A stretch of DNA of 64,000 bases from positions 310,001-374,000 of the forward strand of contig JAJNNY010000019.1 of NCBI GenBank assembly GCA_022453515.1, written 5' to 3'. Numbering within the stretch: position 1 is the first letter of the stretch; the number at the start of each line of letters is the position of its first letter. This DNA comes from Astrocystis sublimbata. Lineage: Eukaryota; Ascomycota; Sordariomycetes; Xylariales; Xylariaceae. Positions 50,862 to 61,227 of this stretch are shown here, piece after piece. The position numbers and the translations under genes are program-made. Below the pieces are notes generated by a model that did not search any database, was not told where the DNA came from, and saw only the letters and a list, made by a program, of their open reading frames with translations.

Positions 50862-51863
50862 CTAGAGCTTGGCCTGCGGCGTGCTGGCCTTTTTGGGCGC
50901 ACTGCGGTACCCGGCCTGCACATTCGACACATTAACAACATTCCCCTCAATGTCCCGCCGAATACCCAGTTCCAGAAGCTTGGCGAATACAGCCGAGAAG
51001 TCGACAAAAAACCGGTCTTTGTCGGCGGCGTATATCTCGACCCATTTCCGGAACTCTGGGTCCTCCAGCAAACTCATATCCGTCGGTAGCATCATCAAGA
51101 CCTCCTCGGGCTCCTCCTTCTCTCCCTCTCCCTGGTCTTTTTCTTCCTCCACATACACGAACTGCTCGACGCCATTCTCCAGCGTCGTCCGCCTCCACTC
51201 CTTCTCGTTCGCCAGCAAGACCTTATAGTACTGATTCGAGAAGCGCGTCGGATTGTTCACCCACTTGCCCTCAAATCCGGAACGATCGAGATGGCAGCGG
51301 CCCAGATTATGCGCTCCGCTCAGCGCCACGATCTCCTGATCGCTAAAATCCATCCTTCCAAAGATCACCCGCAGGTGATGAGCGCCCTGCGCGCCATCAG
51401 GTAGTCTCCCGCGCGGCGGTAGCCTCGCCTGATCTTCTTCCTTTGTCCCGATGTCAGTCCGCCCGCCCTGCCATGGTATCCGTGGCCCGCCCATCTCCTC
51501 GATCGCCACGACCGCGGCTAGCGTCCATAGGTCCGCGTACGAGACCCACGGATGCGCGGTCTTGACGGGTTCGAGGAAGGCCCGCGCGTGCTGCAGCCCT
51601 GCGTTCGCGGGATCGCCGCCCTCCGCTTCATAGCGCATCCCGGCGCCGTTGGATCCGCCTGTCCCGCTCGCCGCGTCGTAAGTTCCCGCGCTGTGCCACG
51701 CGAGACGCACGATCACGGGGCCAGTGGAGCCGTCGTCGTAGTTGGGTTGCGAGAGCAGGGCGCGCACGGAGATGCGTACGGCTTCGAGTTGGGATGTGGT
51801 GGGTTGCTGTGGTTTGGTGGTCGTGGCTGCCTTTGCGCCGTCGGTGGGACGGGATGGCGCCAT
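50862..51863 (-). CDS. class I heme peroxidase (cytochrome-c/ascorbate peroxidase type) with AKL end
   Basis: Single exon, 333 residues. Distal heme pocket VRLAWHSAG gives Arg53, Trp56 and His57; proximal [12 protein letters not shown] gives His185; Trp201 in FEGKW matches the proximal Trp (191 in yeast CCP) and [11 protein letters not shown] holds the partnering Asp. The enzyme reduces H2O2 with a small electron donor. Unlike mitochondrial cytochrome c peroxidase it lacks a presequence, and it ends QAKL, a PTS1-like tripeptide, suggesting peroxisomes. A lysine/glutamate-rich insertion (about 246-262) separates the two lobes. It is probably one of the fungal CCP/APX hybrid peroxidases; its physiological donor is unknown. 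Confidence 0.88.
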   Translation of the reverse strand: MAPSRPTDGAKAATTTKPQQPTTSQLEAVRISVRALLSQPNYDDGSTGPVIVRLAWHSAGTYDAASGTGGSNGAGMRYEAEGGDPANAGLQHARAFLEPVKTAHPWVSYADLWTLAAVVAIEEMGGPRIPWQGGRTDIGTKEEDQARLPPRGRLPDGAQGAHHLRVIFGRMDFSDQEIVALSGAHNLGRCHLDRSGFEGKWVNNPTRFSNQYYKVLLANEKEWRRTTLENGVEQFVYVEEEKDQGEGEKEEPEEVLMMLPTDMSLLEDPEFRKWVEIYAADKDRFFVDFSAVFAKLLELGIRRDIEGNVVNVSNVQAGYRSAPKKASTPQAKL

Positions 51864-53347
51864 ATTTGGCGTGGTTTTCTCGACTGTCTCTTGAGTGGAA
51901 TAACGACCTGGGCGTAAGTAAGATATGTACGTGAAGAAGACTGAGATCTACTTGAGAAGGATACAGGTCACAAAAGAAAGTAGAGGGACGTAGTGAATGC
52001 AAACGACCTTTTCTCTATCTTCTATTCGCACCCTCTATGACATATACATAAAAAAAGACCAGCATGAAAATTAAAATATTCTGGACCTCGGCTCGTCGAC
52101 TTACACACGCGTAACACGCTATTACTATCTGTCGGCCGGGAATCCACCATGCTGGCCTTAGTCGACGGGGCGGCGGGATCCATTTTCGCCTCTTAGTGTG
52201 CGGCACTTATGCGTAGTAAGTAAGTAGATAGACGATGGCGTCCGCTTGTTGACCCTCTTCTATCTACATGCAATCTGCGCCAGTCGATGTAGCGGATGCC
52301 CATTGACAGATGCATGGTAGTTATTATGTCGATGATTGTACGCTGGTAGTGGGTATAAGGGGCCGCGGTTGTACTTCGATATTATTGTGATGTTGTTTTA
52401 TTCGTCTCGTCTATCCTAAAGTCATACGCCATGTGACAACAGAATCTAGGCACTAGTTAAAGGAATGTACATGGGCCTCATATCATTAACTAAACATGGA
52501 TGAATTGAGAATTAACAATCTGATCTTTAATCAGTAGAGTATTTTCTCATTGTTTTCTACTTACTCGTAGGCTTGTAAATTGGGAGGTTTGAATTGACAA
52601 GCAAAACTTGTGGGTGCTGGTATGGGCTGTGCATGAATGAGATAGTGTTGTCATTACAACTATGCCTTTTCTGCCGTCTGAAATAAGGGTCCTGGATTGT
52701 AACTCCCTTGGTATTCCACGTTTCTTAATATGGTAGTCAGGTGTTGATATAGTAGATGGACTTCATGATCAGCAAACATGACAGGTGCACGGTAAGTAGC
52801 GCGCATTTAGTATGAAATTCTTGTTCTCCTGTTGTATGTAGTACATGAAGTCCGATTGTCCAATATGAAAGCCCATGACAAAATAAGGACTGATAGATAT
52901 GCACATAGCTGTATGGCAGATGCTGATATGTAAGTTGTAATGCATATTCAATTTTCTCTTCCTGAAGATAACGCCGTCATTTTACGACAATGTGCCTGCC
53001 CAGTGCCGTGAGCGAAGTCGTCTCCTTGCGACTTGTTTGACGCTGAGCATCATGGCCGAGCTCGCCGTCGCCAAGTCGAACCCAAGAGACATGATGCGAT
53101 AGCCTGTCCCAAGAGGCCCCGTAGGAGGCCGCAATTATCCCACCCGAGTCGTGTCCGTTTGTGAGAAGATTCCTTCGCGTGCTATGTAACGCCACTAACT
53201 ATTCGTGAAGCCCTGAAATCGAAACTGGATATGAACATGGAAATTGAAATCGAGCTGGACTGAGGAATATGTTCGAGGATGAGCGGGTTTATACATCCTG
53301 TTGATCCAATTGACATTGACTCGTAAAGGACCAGAAGAAGGCAAACC
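51864..53347. other. 1.5 kb intergenic region, no gene seen
   Basis: Promoter side of the peroxidase gene. No long frame, repeat or RNA motif was recognised. Confidence 0.5.
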
Positions 53348-53694
53348 TCAAGGAAGACGACCGCTTGAAGCCTTGAGTTGAGCAGCGACCCTTGCTTTGT
53401 GTGCAGCCTCAATCTCTTGAGGCGAGAGAGTTGAAGCTCTGGGTGTGCTGTCTGGCGACCTCGTGAATGTGTCGAGGGCGTAAGCCCGAAGAGCTTGTGA
53501 GCTAGTGGTAGTTGAAGCGGGCGTATCATTCGAGAAACAGTGACGTGGTTTGGAAGTTGTCTGCCTGCAACGATTACTTTATCAGCAGTGGATTCCCATC
53601 GTCGGTGTGACGGAGACAGCTGCCGCGTGACATACCCTCCGTACAAAGATTGGGTCGATTCTTGAGAATTCGACATAGTTGAGTAATTGGACAT
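53348..53694 (-). CDS. small 91-residue protein, two exons, unknown
   Basis: Exons (minus) 53694..53636 and 53564..53348. The intron is well formed (GTATGT donor, GATAAAG-type branch region, TTGCAG acceptor, 71 nt) and the join gives 91 residues beginning MSNYSTMSNSQESTQSLYGG. Without splicing the frame runs on for 170 codons of random-looking sequence, so the spliced form is preferred. The protein is Ser/Thr-rich, then LSPQEIEAAHKARVAAQLK near the C-terminus looks like one amphipathic helix. No signal peptide. I do not recognise it. Confidence 0.5.
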
Positions 53695-55027
53695 TTATGT
53701 AATTGGGATTGGACGTTTATTGGAATTGTTTATAGCATGTAAAGTACATATGACAAGATTGTATCGAGTGAGATCGTGGCAACTAAATTATATGATAATT
53801 GGGAATTCGAGACATGGAAACACATCCAATTTAAAGACACGGGCTATCCAAAGAACGAATATACAGCAGCTGGTAGTATGCGGCAGATATCCTACCTGTT
53901 AGGACTGGTAAGTCAAGAAGCAGTGCGCAAGCAACTGCCTTTGCTTGCCATTGTGGGTTGCCTGGTCCGCCATGTAGCCGCTGCTCGAGCGACTACCACG
54001 GATGTGTGGAGATGATCGCATCTTACATGATTACACAATTACCTACCTAGGCCCAAGAGGAGAGAAGGATGCGAGGCATTCTTGCGGCTGATTGCCTAAG
54101 TCTTGACAAGTTGATGCCTTGAAGCTGGGGTTGATCCAGATCATTGACTCCCCATTACTGTTGTAACCTCGGAGTGGTCCATTGGCGATGAGGTGTATGG
54201 ACAAGTCAAGAGATCGAAATGATTGGCTAGGACAGCGAGACATGGGGTGGCTATTGGACAGGACGCCGGTGCCGTGCGCTCTCCTTGATGGGATTCAGAC
54301 CAGATACTCGAATCCACATAGAGATCGTGTGGAGGGAGCATGGAGGGGCGTGGTGGGGGTGGGGTGTAGATGTAAAGCCGTTCCATACTCGATCCAGTCG
54401 CGACCGTGATGGTAGGCAACGTGACAGTAAGTTCAGCGATTGCAGTATTAGATGGAGTAGTATCGGTGATGAACAAAAAGATAAAGAAATTGTCTGTTCC
54501 TACTTACCCGAACAAAACTGTATAGAATTCACTTACCACAGACTTAGAATATAACGAAGGTCAAATCTTTCAAGGCTTGAGAGTGAGTAGTGTGGATGTG
54601 TGCAATTCGAAATAGCGAAGCGAGGGGACCTAGATATCGGTGCAAGAGTCATTAGTTAGAAGCATCGATAGCTTCGTGTTGCACCAGTCACTGAAAGACT
54701 TGCTGCCTCCAGAAATAAGCCAGGTAGTTCGGCACCCGTGCAGTACAAATGCTGACCCACGAGGTGCTTTCGAGCATTCGTTCCAACATCGGCCATTGGG
54801 GACCAAAGCCCTCTGCATCGACATCAGCAGCGCCATATGCAAAGGACATGATGCAAGCAACTTGATTGGATGGCCTTCATGCTCCGCTTGTGATAGATAC
54901 ACGCTTGGTGTCTAAAACGATAGTCCACTGATGAGGCAAGCTGGCTGCGTCTCCAATTCCAAATGCCAGTGGCAGTGTTTTAGGTAGGCTGTCCTCACGA
55001 AAAGAGTGAGGCGGACTGCCTCGGCAA
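53695..55027. other. 1.3 kb region, no firm gene
   Basis: Frames of 60-110 codons on both strands lack motifs and partner exons. ACCTACCTAGGCC near 54041 is another partial copy of the window's palindrome family. Confidence 0.45.
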
Positions 55028-55549
55028 TCAGGCCATTGCTGCATTTTTAGAAGGGATGATGGGTTTACAGAGCGCCATTTCTGCAAACGTCGTTTGTAGT
55101 GGCCAGTCATGTCGTCTCCTGCGGCGTAGTTGCATCCGAATTTCCTGTAGGCGCCGCTGGATCGATGCACATGGGCTGCTTCGTTCGCATAATCGGCATT
55201 TTTCGTCTTGTCTGCCTTGTCTGCCTTGTCTGCCTTGTCTGCCTTGGTTGCCTTGGTTGCCTTGGTTGCCTCGTTGCCTCGTTGCCTCGTTGCGCCCGAT
55301 CCATGTGGTCCGCGTGGTCCGCCTGATTCGTATGGTTCGCCCAATCCGCCTTGATTGCCTTGGACGCTGTATTGGCCGTATTATTGTTCCGAGTATAACG
55401 CTTGGTGCGGGTTGTTCCGAGTAAATCTTTGCATCATACGTAGTTGGGAGCAGATTCTGCTGATGTCGCTGCCATGACTGGTTGCGAAGTTCGTGATGTT
55501 TGATGCTGAGCTTCAAGTGTAGTTGAATATGTTTATCGTATGAGGACAC
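55028..55549 (-). CDS. weak candidate: repeat-bearing open frame
   Basis: ATG at 55549 starts a 173-codon frame that includes a run of GNQ and GRQ tripeptides made by 9-bp tandem repeats. A second frame over the same repeat reads GGPRGPHGSG and KAD repeats. Because the unit length is mostly a multiple of three, several frames stay open, which weakens the case for any one. Could be a low-complexity gene, or a non-coding minisatellite. Confidence 0.25.
   Translation of the reverse strand: MSSYDKHIQLHLKLSIKHHELRNQSWQRHQQNLLPTTYDAKIYSEQPAPSVILGTIIRPIQRPRQSRRIGRTIRIRRTTRTTWIGRNEATRQRGNQGNQGNQGRQGRQGRQGRQDEKCRLCERSSPCASIQRRLQEIRMQLRRRRRHDWPLQTTFAEMALCKPIIPSKNAAMA
55207..55293 (+). repeat. compound 9/8-bp minisatellite
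   Basis: Four CTTGTCTGC units, then three CTTGGTTGC units, then three 8-bp CTCGTTGC units. The step from 9 to 8 bp shifts the reading frame of any protein across it. Confidence 0.9.
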
Positions 55550-55772
55550 GCTTGGTAAGCTGCTCTTGGCCTATGGAGAAATATAGGCCTTCCAGTTGAA
55601 GTCGTCATGTTGAATATTTAAATGTTGAAATATATATGTTGGTGCTGAAATATGTGTATCGAGTCGGTATCGTCCGATAATCAATATTTGCTAGAAAATA
55701 AAGATCAGTCGTCGTTCAAGGAAACATAGACTCTGCTATAGACTGGGTGCTGACTATACATATATCTCGTCT

Positions 55773-55956
55773 GGAAATTGAAGTTGATGAACGAAGTATA
55801 GTATGCGTAGATGCGTAACGGTATGTGTGCACAGATGTGTACGCAGATGTGTAGAAAATGAAGTTGATAAGCCAAGTATGATACACTCAGGTGCGTAAGT
55901 ATATATGTACGCAGATGTGTACGCAGGTGTGTACGCAGATGTGTAGAAATTGAAGT
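55773..55956 (+). repeat. imperfect tandem repeat, units of about 80 and 92 bp
   Basis: Two head-to-tail units begin GAAATTGAAGTTGATGA (55773) and GAAAATGAAGTTGATAA (55853); a third starts at 55945 and is cut short. Each ends in copies of GTACGCAGATGT, with one extra copy in the second unit, which explains the length difference. Confidence 0.8.
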
Positions 55957-56127
55957 GTAAAACTTGGGGGCGGAGATCTGTTCGCATGCGTGTACACACT
56001 TGTGTACTCAGAAGAAATGCGCGACGCGGCCTTATATATTTTCCCCGCAATGCGAGTCGGGGGCCGCAAACCGCAGGTATCAGCTGATTGGTTGGGGAGC
56101 GAGACAGTTGGGGGCGAGAGACAGTTC

Positions 56128-56299
56128 GGAACTGGCACAGTTGCCTAATCTATGACTTATCCTGCGATGCGAGCTACCTACAAGTCGCCAGCCATGCTAC
56201 ATGCTGCGTACCTTAACCGGGCTGGTCCCTTGGCATGCGCCTCATGGGACGGTGGTGGGAACTAGCACAGCTGCCTAATACGTGTTTTATCCTGCGATG
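56128..56299 (+). repeat. direct repeat pair of about 42 bp
   Basis: A segment at 56128-56170 beginning GGAACTGGCACAGTTGCCTA recurs at 56258-56299 beginning GGAACTAGCACAGCTGCCTA; both end TTATCCTGCGATG. Roughly 80 percent identical, 130 bp apart. May be relics of one dispersed element. Confidence 0.75.
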
Positions 56300-56614
56300 T
56301 TTGGGGGCCGTCCCGTAAAGCCTGCCAATCAGTAAATTTTATAGACATGCGTGAAGTATAATGTTGTGCCGTCCTCTAATCGTTCCGGCGCCGCCTCTCT
56401 GGCAGGACAGATAGGCATGATTGAGGCTCATAGAAAGTTGCAGGAGGCTATTGGCCTAACACTCGGGACGGTGGATCTTATACATATCACAGAATTACGA
56501 TAATTGAATAAGACGGAAGGATTATGTAAGTCCAGTAGTCAAGAGCATTGACCACTATAAACATGATGAACGTTTTCTTTTTGGTCTGATCAGAGATATA
56601 GTAGAACCAATCAT

Positions 56615-57256
56615 CTATCCGCAAGCACTCTTGCATTCCTGCAACTTCGGCTGAATCAAGGTCGGCGTGCTGTTGCTTTTGAGTTTATATTCGCAAAGCC
56701 CGCCGTCAACACACTTGCCCTCCAGATTGTTGCGCGCCCTGAAGGACGTGCCGGCGGCCATGCGCTTGTATCCATTGGTGCCGTAGACGGTCGCATTGTA
56801 GGACAACGAGAACGCGAGACTGAGGTAGTAGTCCCCGGGCGCGTTGAGATCGGTGTGCAACTCATTGAGAATGAGATCCCATTGTGCCCCGGAGAAGTCA
56901 TTGGGCCTGTCCGAAACACATCTGGTGCTGCTGTGGCCGTAAGGCGTCTCCGAATCTGTCTTGAAGTGCAGCTCGCAGTGCGCCGTGCTCGGGTTGAACG
57001 CCACGTACCCGCCGCCAGATGCGTGCGGCGCGCCCACTGCGGGGATATAACTCGGGTTCGAGATCGTGAGGAGAAGGCTGCTTTCGTTCGCGCCGTATGG
57101 GCTATCGTGCGGGTGGGATGTGGAGAGTGAGGTGATCTCCCATGCCTCCAGCGGATACCACGGTGGGAGAGGCGGAGTGGGCAAGTCGGCGGCGGATGCG
57201 AAGACGGCTCGCGATGAGGCAGCGGCGAGCGCCACGCCTAATGATATGAGTCTCAT
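56615..57256 (-). CDS. small secreted protein with six cysteines, unknown
   Basis: Single exon, 213 residues. The N-terminus MRLISLGVALAAASSRAVFA is a clear signal peptide, with cleavage likely near residue 20-22, followed by a Pro-rich stretch (DLPTPPLPPWYP). The mature part has six cysteines (HCEL, TRCVSD, GKCVDGGLC, QECKSACG), an even number suited to disulfides, and several N-glycosylation sequons such as NES and NAT. No catalytic motif is recognised. Size, secretion and cysteines fit the broad class of fungal small secreted proteins; a role as effector is only a possibility. Confidence 0.72.
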   Translation of the reverse strand: MRLISLGVALAAASSRAVFASAADLPTPPLPPWYPLEAWEITSLSTSHPHDSPYGANESSLLLTISNPSYIPAVGAPHASGGGYVAFNPSTAHCELHFKTDSETPYGHSSTRCVSDRPNDFSGAQWDLILNELHTDLNAPGDYYLSLAFSLSYNATVYGTNGYKRMAAGTSFRARNNLEGKCVDGGLCEYKLKSNSTPTLIQPKLQECKSACG

Positions 57257-59821
57257 GTTCTCTGCTTGGAGGGTCTTTTATAGTCGCTATGCGATATTAT
57301 GCTAGGTGCAGCAGAGTCACCAGCTCCAAGATTGGCAGATATTCGCAGACAAGGTGAGCGACGGAGTTATACAACCTACTGTTTGGTCACAGCTTTGGGC
57401 TTTTTTATATCGAGGGCGTTGGTCGGACCGTCGAGTTCGTGACAAATCCAATCCTATCCTTTTCCAAAGCCACCGGTTAAACAGAAGCTGCGCTTACATC
57501 CAAACCATCCCCATTGTACGAGCCCGGTTATGCTGCATATTAATATTGGCCGTCTAGGCCTGCGACCTTGTCACTTTGTGCTTCAGTCCCAGAGTCCACC
57601 GCGAAGAGTTGAACAAATGAGCGTGTTTTGTGTGGAGCTGCAGCGTTGCATCACGCCGTCACATTACGGTGAGAACGCCACGATGCATATGTACGACCTG
57701 TGTCCGAGCGACGCTATGGTGGGAAAAATTAGACATCGAAACAGACGACGCGGTTTCGTTCACCTCTTCCCAGCGCGATGCGATGTCCGCTGATACGTAT
57801 GATATACAACGTTACCTGTGTTTGTAGGGATGCTTGGACGAACAGCTTGAAAATTCTCCAACTTGGCGTATTCTGCCGCGTGGGTAATCTTCCGGTGCTG
57901 CGATCTTCTCGTTCCCGCACATGTACACACAATGTCTCCCATAAACGCATGCGTCGCAATGGTGCTTAGCACGTGTTACCGTAGTGTGCTCGAGTGCCAC
58001 CGTAGTGTGTACTAGGGATTATTTTTTTTGTCGCTTGCACATTGCAATCAACAAGGACACGGATCCGACATGAGATCGTACCCCAGCTTGATCTCGCTTG
58101 CCGTCTTGCCGGGAGGACCGGGGGGGTGCAAACTTGCCCTAGTTCGGCATCAGATCACCACCTCGAGCTGAATGCTTGGCTCCGGTGTCGTTGGCGCTGC
58201 AGGGCGAAGGGAATGATCAACAAGCGCGACGGATTACATGTATAAATAAGCGGGTCTGAGTACTGTAGTTGAAGCTCGAAACCAACGTAGCATCATTGAT
58301 TTAGTGTGCATCTTGAAGGTTGTTGATGATGTGGGATCGGAAGGATTTTGGATCAAGCTGCAATGATCCGAAAGGAGATCACTGTCACTAGAACGCCGCC
58401 GGGGATTTTTACTGTACTCGCGTTTTGGTACCGCCATGGGTATTGTCTAGACTCAGCTATGTGCCTATTTGGCTCGGTCGTGTCGTATTATCTCTGCACC
58501 ACGCGGTATCACCGATCAACATATGTCTCATCTTGCCCGGGCCAACGCACATAAAGACAAAGAATAGAACATGGTGTGGCGGGCAACGACTTCACATCCA
58601 TTCGGTTGCTCACACACACACCGAGCCCGATGGTTGTGATCTAGAACATGAGATTCCAAATAATAGCTCTGCAAGATGCTTGCCGACCGAATTATTTTTG
58701 CGCTTTGATTCGGGAATACTAAACGCGAGGCTCGGGCATCATGTTTTGCCCCGGATGCTCTCGGTACATGTGCCCAGTGGCTGATACGGATGGTAACGCA
58801 ACGCAAATCAACGGGCCGTATTCTGCCGCGGCGATTTTTTTTTTTTTCCTTTTTTTTTTTTTTTTTTTGCAAGTATCAGCATGTGCGAAAGCTGAAAGAT
58901 GTGTGGCCAGGGTTGGGCCAACTCTGCCAACAATGTGTAGAGACTTTAAGGTTGGCTAAGAGCAAACACTGTCTTCCAGCCTCACGGGTTGGTCATCAGT
59001 ACGGGTAAATGGTTTTCACTCTTAAGGAGCCTACCCAATGGAGCCAGCACCCACAAGTTCTGTATAGAGTCGTATATATAAATAACGTTGTCATGATACC
59101 TAGCAACCGACCAGTGCCGCAGGTGTGGGCGCGACGCAACATCGTAATATTTGTTGGGAACACATGTCGATTGCCATACCCATACCCCCATAGCTCCGTC
59201 CTCAGCTACGCACAGGTTCCGTCAAGCGGGGCAGATACCGTGCCGCTCTCGCCGCTCGCGAGCCATTGTCTCTTGTGTCTCAGTGTTCATCTTAACCTGG
59301 CGAGTGTTATCTATGCATGCCTTTTCCACATCGTTAAGTGACCATCGGATCCATAAGCAAGGTAACGGAGCCGAGGCGGGGCCGGCGGCAAGGATGGAAC
59401 TTCACGTCATCGGTTGTGTCATGTTCCTGAGATAAACCCGCCCACTGGAAATCACTACTTCTCGCCTAGCTTTGACAATCAAAACGGATGGCTGGCGTCC
59501 GGAATACTCGTGGTATTCACATGCTCACTGCGCTGAGCCCTGATGGTAGTTGGAACCCAAAATGTTGCCTTTATGCGCCGAACATGGCAGTTGTGTTGTA
59601 GAAGTCGACAAGTATTCTAAGTGCCAATCAAACTTCATCTCATTGCTAGGAAGACCCTTCGTGCCCACATCATCACAAAGCAAAAATTACGATGTACGGT
59701 GGTCTTGGTATTCAATGATATTCGCTGATCAATCTATGTCAACACATCCCCCATCACATCCCCCATCCTACTCGCTTTCGATAACCAGTAGCAGTAGCCC
59801 ATTAACTCATTACGACGTATT
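57257..59821. other. 2.6 kb intergenic region, no gene seen
   Basis: Short frames only. A long T-rich tract (T13-CC-T20 class, 58835-58868) is the main feature. No RNA gene was recognised. Confidence 0.5.
58835..58868 (+). repeat. poly-T tract interrupted by CC
   Basis: About 32 T in 34 bases. It could be a reverse-oriented poly(A) tail left by a retroposed RNA, or a simple repeat; no target-site duplication was found by eye. Confidence 0.85.
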
Positions 59822-61227
59822 TTATAGCTGCCCAGCGGCGTGGAAGTCCTCGAGGGCCTCTGTGATACGGGCCGACATTGTCTTTTCACCTTCACGAACC
59901 CAGACACGGGGGTCGTACTTCTTCTTGTTCGGCTTGTCGGCGCCTTCCGGGTTGCCGACTTGAGTCTTCAGGTACTCAATGTTCTTCGTGATGAAGTCAC
60001 GGTGACCGGTCAGGTAAGCCCACTGCAGGTCAGTGTCAAGGTTGACCTTGCACACACCGAACGAGATGGCCTGCTTGAACTCATCCTTGCTCGAGCCCGA
60101 GCCGCCGTGGAAGACAAAGAAGACGGGCTTGGAGCCCTTGCCCTGGCCAATCTTCTCAGCTACATATTCTTGGTGCTTGCCAAGGAGTTCGGGCCTCAGC
60201 TTGACGTTGCCTGGCTTGTAGACACCGTGAACATTGCCGAAACCCGCGGCAATGCTGAACAGCTTGGAAATCGAGCTCAGCTTCTCGTAGATGGCAAAAA
60301 TGTCTTCGGGCTGGGTGTAGAGGGAGTTGTTGTCAACGTCCTCGTTGTTGACACCGTCTTCCTCACCACCGGTAATGCCGACCTCCATCTCCAACCACAG
60401 GTTGACAGCCGCGGACCTCTTCAGGTACTTGGCAGTGGTCTCGATGTTGGATGCCAGGTCCTCCTCTGACCTGAAGGTAGAATTGTTAGAGGTTGCACAC
60501 CAAACACCGAGAGAATACAGCAGTGCGGGGACCTTCGCACTCTGGTTATATCCGGATAGATTAAGAAAATGCCCCGGGCCTCAACTTACAGATCAATCAT
60601 GTGACTGCTGAACAGAGGAGTTCCGTGTTCTTTGAAGAATGCCTCTGCGTTTCATTAGTTTGCTGCACAGATTTGTGAGGTTTACTGATGGTATTGAGCA
60701 CTTACCATCGGCATCGAGCATGCCATCTAACCAGGGAAGCAGCTTCTTGGCGCAGTGGTCCGAGTGGATGATGACGGGAATGTTGTATAGAGGTGCAATG
60801 GAGCGGATGAAGTGGGCAGCAGCTGCGAAACCATGATATTAGCTAATTGAACAGCACTATAGACACAGGATCCGGGCTCAATTACCAACGGAACCAGCAA
60901 TCGAGGCCTCCTGGTTGGAGTTGGAGACGCCCTTGCCGGCGAAGAAAGCGGCACCTCCGTTCGAGGTCTGGAGGATAATCGGCGACTTGGAGTCGCGGGC
61001 AGCCTCTAGAGTAGCGACGATGGTGGAAGATGAGGTGACGTTGACGGCGGGCAGGGCGAAGCCTTGCTCCTTGGCGTAGTTCAGCAGCTAATAGTAATAG
61101 ATTTCTCGTTAGCAATGCTCGCTCTCTACTTTACCCGAGGGTACCCCGGTGGCTAGGAAAGGACGGTTCCAACCTTGTAGACATCTTCACCGTACTGAAC
61201 ACCGGGCTTCAGTCCGAGCTTGTCCAT
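59822..61227 (-). CDS. FBA1: fructose-bisphosphate aldolase, class II
   Basis: Zinc-dependent aldolase of glycolysis and gluconeogenesis, cytosolic. Five exons (minus): 61227..61174, 61087..60886, 60822..60706, 60644..60590 and 60470..59822, total 358 residues, one less than yeast Fba1. All junctions are in frame. Motifs: MDKLGLKPGVQYGEDVYK start, PVIIHSDHCAKKLLPWLDG with zinc-binding His and the catalytic Asp, EMEVGITGGEEDGVNNE, GFGNVHGVYKPGN and FHGGSGSS phosphate loop. Intron 1 uses an unusual donor GTTGGA but has a TGCTAAC branch site. A high number of introns is common for this gene in filamentous fungi. Confidence 0.95.

Larger units (their letters stand above)
55550..56614. other. 1.1 kb repeat-rich region
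   Basis: No gene is supported. It holds the tandem repeat 55773-55956 and the direct repeat pair at 56128 and 56258, plus GTACGCAGATGT dodecamers that make long unspecific frames. Confidence 0.5.

Noticed and set aside
54141..54476. 111-codon minus frame starting MFITDTTPSN
   Set aside because: Thr/Pro-rich but without domain, signal peptide or clear exon partner; adjacent frames are equally open.
55773..55956. Telomere- or centromere-like repeat
   Set aside because: Units are 80-92 bp with GTACGCAGATGT, unlike TTAGGG; only two units are present.
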